Of a DNA stretch of 18,433 nt, positions 13,659-18,433 are shown in pieces (positions within the stretch are counted from its first letter, which is position 1; each line of letters opens with the position of its first letter). A model generated the notes under the pieces. The model saw nothing but the letters and a program-made list of their open reading frames with translations, was not told where the DNA came from and ran no database searches. Where the stretch lies: contig JAAEPW010000561.1 of assembly GCA_024232355.1 (NCBI GenBank), forward strand, positions 1 to 18,433, written 5' to 3'. Position numbers and translations under genes: made by a program. This DNA is from Chloroflexota bacterium. GTDB lineage: Bacteria > Chloroflexota > Anaerolineae > B4-G1.

Positions 13659-14891
13659 TCAGTCGGTCTCGATCTCGACCATCGCCGTCATCCCCCAACG
13701 GAGTTCCGGCGCGGCATCGTCCAGTTCGACGTAGACCGGATAAGTCACGTCACCCCGATAGTCCACCGCTTGTAGGCCGATGCGTATCACGTGCCCCCCA
13801 AACTCTGCGTCGGGCAGCGCGTCCACCGTTACCACCACTGACTGTCCCTCCGTCACCCGTGCCACGTCCAGTTCTGTCAGATCAACGGTGCGGGCCAAGA
13901 GTTGATCCAGCGTCGCCAGCACGAACGCCACCTCGCCCTGTGATACCGTTTCACCGACGTCTACATTCAGTGTCGTGACAGTGCCCATAAATGGCGCACG
14001 CAGCGTGGCGTCCTCCAGGTTACTGCTGGCTTCCTCCAGGCTCAGTTGAGATGACTCAATGTCCACATGCGCTGCCTCGGTCTCCACTCGCGCCGCCTCA
14101 ATGTCTTGTTGCATCACTTTTACATCCAGGATGTCCGCCTCTTCCAAAAGTAGGTCGAGCGCGTCCTGGGCCTCCCGGTAGGACTGCTGTGCTCGTTGCA
14201 CCTCGCTGCGGGCGTCCCGCGATTGCAGGTTGCCCTGCTGCTGGACACGATCCAGGTCCAGTTTTGCGTCGTCCATCCGTTCCTGGGCCTGATCCACGTA
14301 CCAGTAATCGGGTTCTTTGCCCGATTCGTACCTTTCTACGCGCACCTCATACCGGTGCCGCATATCATCGTAAAGTTCCTGGGCATCCTCCAGCGCCTCG
14401 TTGAACAACGTGTTGTTGAGCAAGGTGGTGACATTCAATTGGGCAACTTCCAGGGTGGCGGCGGCCTGGGTTATGGCGTGCTCGGCTCGACGAATGTCGG
14501 CATCGTCTGAGGGTTGCTCGAGTTGCTCCAGTCTCAGTTCGGCCTGGCTCAATCTCAGTTCAGCCTGGCTCAGTCTTAGTTCGGCCTGATTCAGGTTGAA
14601 CTTGGCCTGGGCCACCGCCCGCTCTAGTTTGGCTGTCTCTAGCACGAGCAGCACGTCGCCTACGGCCACAACGTCGCCCTCCTGGACCAGCACCTCTGCC
14701 ACGTCGCCCCCGATGTCAAAGCGTAGTTCGCTCCACCGGTCCGGCTCGATGACGGCCTCGGCGACCACCTGATCGGCTGCCTGGGAAACCACCGGCGGAA
14801 TCTCTTCCGATTCAGGCTCCTCCGCAGGTGCCTGGCCACATCCTGCGACCAGCAACAATACCACCAAGCATAAAATCATCCACTGTTTCAT
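13659..14891 (-). CDS. MacA/HlyD-like membrane fusion lipoprotein
   Basis: Periplasmic or extracytoplasmic adaptor of an ABC or RND export system, 410 residues. The N-terminus has a hydrophobic signal and a lipobox LVAGC ending at Cys18. A split lipoyl-like domain (FDIGGDVAEVLVQEGDVVAVGDVLL, returning as LRAPFMGTVTTLNVDVGETVSQG) brackets a long alpha-helical coiled-coil hairpin. The C-terminal beta-barrel follows (TEGQSVVVTVDALPDAEFGG). The ATG at 14891 has AAAGG with a normal spacing; the upstream ATG at 14900 directly abuts that site and cannot use it. Its usual partners, an ABC ATPase and permease, survive nearby only as fragments (17693-17823 and 14970-15267), so it may work with a transporter elsewhere or be an orphan. 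Confidence 0.85.
   Translation of the reverse strand: MKQWMILCLVVLLLVAGCGQAPAEEPESEEIPPVVSQAADQVVAEAVIEPDRWSELRFDIGGDVAEVLVQEGDVVAVGDVLLVLETAKLERAVAQAKFNLNQAELRLSQAELRLSQAELRLEQLEQPSDDADIRRAEHAITQAAATLEVAQLNVTTLLNNTLFNEALEDAQELYDDMRHRYEVRVERYESGKEPDYWYVDQAQERMDDAKLDLDRVQQQGNLQSRDARSEVQRAQQSYREAQDALDLLLEEADILDVKVMQQDIEAARVETEAAHVDIESSQLSLEEASSNLEDATLRAPFMGTVTTLNVDVGETVSQGEVAFVLATLDQLLARTVDLTELDVARVTEGQSVVVTVDALPDAEFGGHVIRIGLQAVDYRGDVTYPVYVELDDAAPELRWGMTAMVEIETD
14531..14593 (-). repeat. Three tandem 21-bp units encoding heptad repeats
   Basis: Three adjacent 21-base units with a few differences encode successive heptads of the type QAELRLS in the coiled-coil hairpin of the membrane fusion protein. 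The in-frame period lengthens the coiled coil without breaking the frame. Confidence 0.8.
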
Positions 14892-14928
14892 AATTGACAT
14901 CCTTTCATCTATAACGTTGCACTTGGAC

Positions 14929-14945
14929 CGCGATTTGCAATCGCG
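14929..14945 (-). repeat. Perfect 7-bp hairpin upstream of the fusion-protein gene
   Basis: CGCGATT and AATCGCG enclose a three-base loop, 38 bases upstream of the ATG at 14891. It may be a terminator remnant of the decayed permease gene or part of the leader; there is no T-run. Confidence 0.4.
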
Positions 14946-14969
14946 CCTACCAATTAAAAATCGAATTCC

Positions 14970-15267
14970 TCAACCATCACAAGTCAGGCTTTCACGAACG
15001 CTAATGCGCATAGCCTTCCGAGCCGGGAGCAGACTGGCGACAACAAACAGACTAGAGTTGCTCATAGTATTGGCGCAAGCTTTTGGCAGCGGCCTCCTCA
15101 CCGTCGGGGCCATCCCAAACCGTTTAAAAAAGGATCGTGCTGGCCCGGCCACTGGTGCCGAGTTCCTTTAGCAACACGTCGCGTGGCACGTGGGCCGAAT
15201 TGGGACCACCCGGATCGAACAGCAAGCCAACGATCATCACCACTTGCAGAGTGCGGCCTTTATCCTT
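14970..15267 (-). pseudogene. ABC transporter permease (MacB/FtsX type) remnant
   Basis: About 100 codons of coding-like sequence in two frames. The upstream part reads KGRTLQVVMIVGLLFDP and VPRDVLLKELGTSGRASTIL, like the extracytoplasmic domain of MacB/FtsX permeases. A run of six T (minus strand; 15126-15131) then shifts the frame. The second frame ends in SSLFVVASLLPARKAMRISV, the typical C-terminal PA..A...P.EALR-like end of such permeases. The last membrane helices that should lie between are missing, and a TAG (15268-15270) closes the frame upstream. It directly precedes the fusion-protein gene on the same strand, the normal operon order. Assignment rests on motif resemblance only. Confidence 0.6.
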
Positions 15268-15286
15268 CTACAAATCGCACCAGATT

Positions 15287-17023
15287 TTATGACGCAGAAC
15301 GCCCACAATTGACGCCCTTCTCCCTAGTACTAACGCGCTTGACCACGACCAGCGTCTCGTCGTCAAAAGAACCTTGGTCCTGGGCAAACGTGACGGCAGC
15401 CTCAACGTTCCGCTCGGCCAACTCTTGGGCCGGACAAGCGGATTGCTGTACGATGAGTGCTTCCATCCGCTCTTCTCCAAACTCTTCTTCTTCCGTGTTG
15501 ATCACCTCGGTGATGCCGTCGGTGTACAGGACTAGAATGTCCCCATCCGCCAACGTCACCGTCTCCTCGGCATAGTTCGCTTCTTTGAACACCCCTACGG
15601 CCACGCCCGAGGCGTCGAGGTATTCACAACGATCCGTGGCGGCACGGTAAAGTAGTGGTGGGTTGTGCCCCCCGGAAGCAAATTGCATGGTGCCCGATTC
15701 GAGGTCCAGGTAACCGACGAAAACCGTGGCAAACATCTTGGATTTCTGGTCCGAGATGAGGCGCGCGTTGACGTGAGCCAGCAGTTCGCCGGGCGTCAAT
15801 TCCAGGCTCATGGCAAAACGCAACACCGTCACGGTGAGCGCCATGAACAGTGCTGCCGGGACGCCTTTGCCCGAGACGTCAGCGATGACCACGGCCAGCC
15901 GCCCGTCCGGCAAAGTGTAAAAATCGTAAAAGTCACCGGCGACCTCGCGTATCGGACGCCAGAACGCCCCAATGTCCCAGCCAGCGTGCTGGGGGACGGT
16001 ATCGGGCAAAAAACTCTTTTGGATCGTCTTGGCGGTTTCCAACTCTTGGTTGATCAACTGCTGCTGTATTTCCTGTGCATACAACCGGGTGTTCTCGATA
16101 CTGATCGCGGCCTGGGCCGCCATTGCCGCCAGCAACCGTTCATCCCGGTGCGTAAAAGGGCCACCCATTTTGTTCACCAACTGGACGACGCCAATCACCT
16201 TTCGCTGAGGGTTGCGCATCGGTGCGGCGAGGATCGTGCGGGTCTGGTGGCTGGTGATCTGGTCAAAAGCCCGGTTAAAACGCGGATCGTCGTAGGCGTG
16301 TTGGATGTTCAACACCCGGCCGGTGGCAGCAACGTGCCCGGCAGTCCCCTCGCCGATTTTGAGACGAATCTCTGTCAGTTCGCCCGTGTCCTCTAACAGG
16401 ATGCGTGAAAAAAGTTCGCCCGCTTTCTCGTCGATCAGATACAGGGTCCCGCCCGTTGCGTCAATCGCTGCCACCAGTTCGTTGATGATGAGGTGCAAAA
16501 GGTCCTCCAGATCAACGTTGGCCATCATCGTCTGGCTGACGGCCAGCATAGCGTTCAGTTCCCGCATCGTGTTGGGACGGTGCGCGCTGGGATCCAGTCG
16601 TTCAATCTGTTTGATCAACGTGAGCGTGTTCGGGCCGCCGGGTTCCGGGGACGTCTGGCGCGCGGCACCATCCATCAAACTGTGAATCAGGTGCAGTCCC
16701 ATCCCGCCCTCGATGCGCACCTCGACCGGTGCGTTGATGTCGTAGGGAATCACGTCATCAGGATCGAGGGGAGCGCCCCAGTCAATGAGCGCAATGTGTA
16801 CCGCGTCGTCCTGCACCTCCGCGCGCACCAGCATCTCGCCCGGATCGCCCGGTGGGTAGGCATAGTCCACGATGTTGACCGCGGCCTCTTCCACGGCGAG
16901 GTCGATATCGAACAGCATTCCCTCGCTCAACTCGAGGCGTTGACCGATGCCGTGAAGAAAGTACGAGATGGTGCGCAGATTATCGAGAGTGGCCTCAACA
17001 CGCAATGCGCCCAGAAACGTCAT
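15287..17023 (-). CDS. Anti-sigma kinase-GAF-SpoIIE phosphatase fusion
   Basis: A 578-residue signalling protein with three domains. Residues 5-145 are an RsbW/SpoIIAB-type ATP-binding domain: DLAVEEAAVNIVDYAYP (N box), LIDWGAPLDPDD (G1) and GGMGLHLIHSLMD (G2). Residues about 160-320 are a GAF sensor, with KIGEGTAGHVAATGRVLNI and APMRNPQRKVIGVVQLVNK. A short coiled coil leads to a PP2C/SpoIIE phosphatase at about 345-560: REVAGDFYDFY, VIADVSGKGVPAALFMA, FASGGHNPPLL, LVLYTDGITEV and FDDETLVVV. The metal-binding Asp residues are present. The ATG at 17023 has GAGG seven bases upstream; the TTG at 17029 is too close to it. The STAS gene just upstream is the likely substrate. Confidence 0.92.
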   Translation of the reverse strand: MTFLGALRVEATLDNLRTISYFLHGIGQRLELSEGMLFDIDLAVEEAAVNIVDYAYPPGDPGEMLVRAEVQDDAVHIALIDWGAPLDPDDVIPYDINAPVEVRIEGGMGLHLIHSLMDGAARQTSPEPGGPNTLTLIKQIERLDPSAHRPNTMRELNAMLAVSQTMMANVDLEDLLHLIINELVAAIDATGGTLYLIDEKAGELFSRILLEDTGELTEIRLKIGEGTAGHVAATGRVLNIQHAYDDPRFNRAFDQITSHQTRTILAAPMRNPQRKVIGVVQLVNKMGGPFTHRDERLLAAMAAQAAISIENTRLYAQEIQQQLINQELETAKTIQKSFLPDTVPQHAGWDIGAFWRPIREVAGDFYDFYTLPDGRLAVVIADVSGKGVPAALFMALTVTVLRFAMSLELTPGELLAHVNARLISDQKSKMFATVFVGYLDLESGTMQFASGGHNPPLLYRAATDRCEYLDASGVAVGVFKEANYAEETVTLADGDILVLYTDGITEVINTEEEEFGEERMEALIVQQSACPAQELAERNVEAAVTFAQDQGSFDDETLVVVKRVSTREKGVNCGRSAS

Positions 17024-17049
17024 GTGCAAACCTCAAATTTCTGCACTAG

Positions 17050-17157
17050 CAGTCTGTCGGAGAGATCTAGTTTAGCCCCCTGTGGGCGACTTGCGAATGG
17101 CAAGATCGCTCAAAAATGGGCACAAGGCCCTATGCTACAAGGTTCTCCGACAAACTG
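17050..17157. mobile_element. Candidate miniature element with 14-bp inverted ends
   Basis: CAGTCTGTCGGAGA (17050-17063) and TCTCCGACAAACTG (17144-17157) are inverted copies with one mismatch. The inside folds further: GCGACTTGC (17086-17094) against GCAAGATCGC (17100-17109). CTAG precedes the left end and TTAG follows the right end, a possible imperfect target duplication. The right flank contains the STAS stop codon. It fills most of the gap between the STAS and SpoIIE genes. No transposase is present. Confidence 0.5.
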
Positions 17158-17490
17158 TTAGAAATCGGCGACGGCGGCCTCTGCCGTTTCGTGAATCGAA
17201 AAGAATTTGTCAAACCCAATAATCCGCAGGATGCGCAGCACCTTTGAATTCAAAGCGGCCAGTTTCAGATCACCACCATCTTCCTTGTTCTTGGTGAGTA
17301 CATCAGCCAGCGTGCGCAATCCCGCGCTACAGATATACCGCACATCAGCCATATCCAGCACCATGTTGTGCTGTCCTTCCGTCACTGCGGCCTGCAAGGC
17401 CAAGTCCATATCGACGGCACCTTCGGTGTCGATGCGTCCTTTTAGCACAAATACGATGATGCCGTTTTCAACGCGTTCGGTAATGTCCAT
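17158..17490 (-). CDS. STAS-domain anti-anti-sigma factor
   Basis: A 110-residue single STAS domain of the SpoIIAA/RsbV type, acting in the cytoplasm as the phosphorylatable partner in a partner switch. It opens with ITERVENGIIVFVLKGRIDTEGA. The phospho-site is VRYICSAGLRTLADV, with Ser55 in the place of the regulatory Ser; the residue before it is Cys, where Ser or Asp is more usual. The ATG has AGGAGG eight bases upstream. It is followed on the same strand, after a palindromic element, by a protein carrying both an RsbW-type kinase-like domain and a SpoIIE phosphatase, which could respectively phosphorylate and dephosphorylate it. No sigma-factor gene is seen in the window. Confidence 0.92.
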   Translation of the reverse strand: MDITERVENGIIVFVLKGRIDTEGAVDMDLALQAAVTEGQHNMVLDMADVRYICSAGLRTLADVLTKNKEDGGDLKLAALNSKVLRILRIIGFDKFFSIHETAEAAVADF

Positions 17491-17516
17491 TCCATTTGCC
17501 TCCTACGATCGTTGAT

Positions 17517-17692
17517 AGCGCCCAAAACCCCTTTAGCGTTCTTCATTTTGCGAGAAACAGCAAGGGCGGGGCTTTGGGCCTTTCTCAAAAAGCTGTTTCT
17601 TGGCAGCGCCCAAAACCCCTTTAGCGTTCTTCATTTTGCGAGAAACAGCAGGGGCGAGGTTTTGGGCCTTTTTCAAAAAGCTGTTTCTTGGC
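17517..17692. repeat. Two tandem 88-bp units with interleaved inverted arms
   Basis: Units at 17517-17604 and 17605-17692 are nearly identical. In each, arm A (GCCCAAA), arm B (AGAAACAGC), A' (TTTGGGC) and B' (GCTGTTTCT) occur in the order A-B-A'-B', the topology of an H-type pseudoknot. In the second unit A/A' extends to ten pairs (17608-17617 with 17658-17667) and B/B' is 17641-17649 with 17680-17688. They lie directly upstream of the STAS ribosome site and replace the interior of an ABC ATPase gene. Confidence 0.7.
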
Positions 17693-17823
17693 AGCAGCTT
17701 TAGATTGATGTTCTTGAGGACAGGGACCTCACCCGCGTCGGTCTTGTAGCTCTTGGAAATGTCACTTGGGTCAATCAGGGTATGCCCATTGGAATGATTG
17801 GAGACGGTTTGTGACATTGGCAT
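17693..17823 (-). pseudogene. N-terminal fragment of an ABC transporter ATPase
   Basis: About 43 codons starting ATG CCA ATG TCA. The stretch LIDPSDISKSYKTDAGEVPV followed by LKNINLKL matches the first strands of MacB/LolD-type ATPases (usually I.l..vsKsY..g...v.vL..inL.i). The sequence then runs into the 88-bp repeats, just before the point where Walker A should come, so no nucleotide site is left. AAGGG lies upstream. Together with the permease remnant and the intact fusion protein it suggests a broken exporter operon. Confidence 0.6.
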
Positions 17824-18300
17824 GTCCCTTCTTCCATCTAGTCTAGTCTATTTTTATCGCCACGACACCGAGTCTGGATATGGCGATCCAGGTCGAGCGA
17901 AATGGGATCTGTTGGGATTGTTCAATGATCAAATCATCAGTGAACAGGATTTCGTCAACCATAGTTGACGCGGATTGCGGGCGCAAATAAAGATACACAA
18001 CCGTTGGTTTTCCGTCGGAACAAACGAGCGGCCCAAAATCCCTGGGGGTTCTTTATACGGCAAGAAACAAATATTGACGGGCTTTTGGGCTTTTCTAAAA
18101 GATGTTTCTTAAAAGTGCTGCGGAGAAATAAGGGGGTGCTCAAGAGAGAATCCCCGTAATAGGGGAGCATTGTGAGCCTACCGGAATGTTGGGCTGTGTG
18201 TGTGCCCATTTTGTTTCCACCCTCGCATCTTGTTCAACCGATGAGTTGCAACCCGAGATAGTATATTATAGATTGTGAGAGATTACAAGCCGGGCACTGG
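17824..18300. other. Gene-poor region around the third repeat copy
   Basis: I see no convincing gene here. A 39-codon minus-strand frame at 17843-17962 (MVDEILFTDD..) lacks a ribosome site and is probably chance or debris. TCTAG is repeated at 17837-17846. An AT-rich patch, TATATTATAG-like, occurs near 18261-18271. Confidence 0.4.
18031..18110. repeat. Diverged third copy of the interleaved-arm repeat
   Basis: Arm A GCCCAAAA (18031-18038), arm B AAGAAACA (18062-18069), A' TTTTGGGC (18083-18090) and B' TGTTTCTT (18103-18110). The sequence between the arms differs from the copies at 17517-17692, but both pairings and their order are kept. Confidence 0.6.
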
Positions 18301-18433
18301 TTCAGTTGGGTGGGATTTCTGGATAATAATCCAATTGTGACTCAAAAAGGGATTTGTAGCCGAGGTTTCCATACCTCGCAGAGCCTCACGCGCTATGGAA
18401 AGCGCGGCTACATTGTAATCCCATTCAACTGAA
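18301..18433. mobile_element. Candidate miniature element with twin kissing hairpins
   Basis: The ends TTCAGTTG..TGGGATT (18301-18317) and AATCCCA..CAACTGAA (18417-18433) are inverted with two mismatches over 17 bases; the right end coincides with the window edge. Inside, TGTAGCCG (18355-18362) pairs with CGGCTACA (18405-18412) and encloses two hairpins: CGAGGT/ACCTCG (18361-18378) and GCGCT/AGCGC (18390-18405 region). Their loops, TTCCAT and ATGGAA, are exact complements. No ORF is present. Confidence 0.55.

Noticed and set aside
17517..17692. CRISPR array
   Set aside because: The 88-bp units are directly adjacent, with no unique spacers, and only two copies are in tandem.
17843..17962. 39-codon minus-strand ORF
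   Set aside because: No ribosome site and no recognisable motif; it lies in a region of repeats and gene fragments.
17955..18209. 84-codon minus-strand ORF over the third repeat copy
   Set aside because: Its sequence is largely a translation of the repeat, resembling the repeat-derived tail of the ATPase fragment; there is no independent sign of coding.

Overview
The window looks like chromosomal DNA from a free-living, fairly GC-rich bacterium. Chloroflexota (Anaerolineae-like) is my best guess. The reasons are the style of the LeuS active site, the two-Cys lipoprotein with a PCW motif, an FHA-winged-helix regulator close to a PknB-type kinase, and multidomain SpoIIE phosphatases. This assignment comes from family resemblance only. 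No rRNA, tRNA, CRISPR array or complete insertion sequence was seen.

Layout. Positions 1-1200 (minus strand, AT-richer) hold a lipoprotein and a stand-alone EF-Tu domain-3-like protein, each with its own sigma70-type promoter. Positions 1218-3445 (plus) hold a cysteinyl-tRNA synthetase operon: promoter, a 29-residue leader peptide with four Cys codons, an intrinsic terminator, cysS, and a GNAT acetyltransferase. Positions 3464-6310 (plus) hold an inverted-repeat element, a leuS leader with mutually exclusive hairpins that can hide the leuS ribosome binding site, leuS itself and a terminator. Positions 6336-9184 (plus) are a modABC molybdate transporter operon with a strong promoter and an apparently leaderless modA. 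Positions 9223-13496 (minus) are a signalling cluster: promoter, FHA-winged-helix regulator, membrane protein, TIM-barrel isomerase-like protein, and a Ser/Thr kinase with a membrane C-terminus. Positions 13659-17823 (minus) contain an intact MacA-like membrane fusion lipoprotein, together with decayed pieces of an ABC permease and an ABC ATPase. A STAS protein and a three-domain anti-sigma/GAF/SpoIIE phosphatase lie between those two pieces. Positions 17517-18433 are rich in structured repeats.

How it fits together. The strongest candidate for an undescribed system is the cysS leader. A Cys-codon-rich ORF, three alternative pairings and a terminator just before cysS form the classic layout of ribosome-mediated attenuation, here predicted to sense charged tRNA-Cys. 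The leuS leader shows a parallel four-segment switch acting at translation. The kinase and the FHA-winged-helix protein could form a phosphothreonine-to-transcription pathway. The STAS and SpoIIE proteins form a partner-switching pair. The right end carries several small palindromic elements, including one whose two hairpins show compensatory stem changes and complementary loops.
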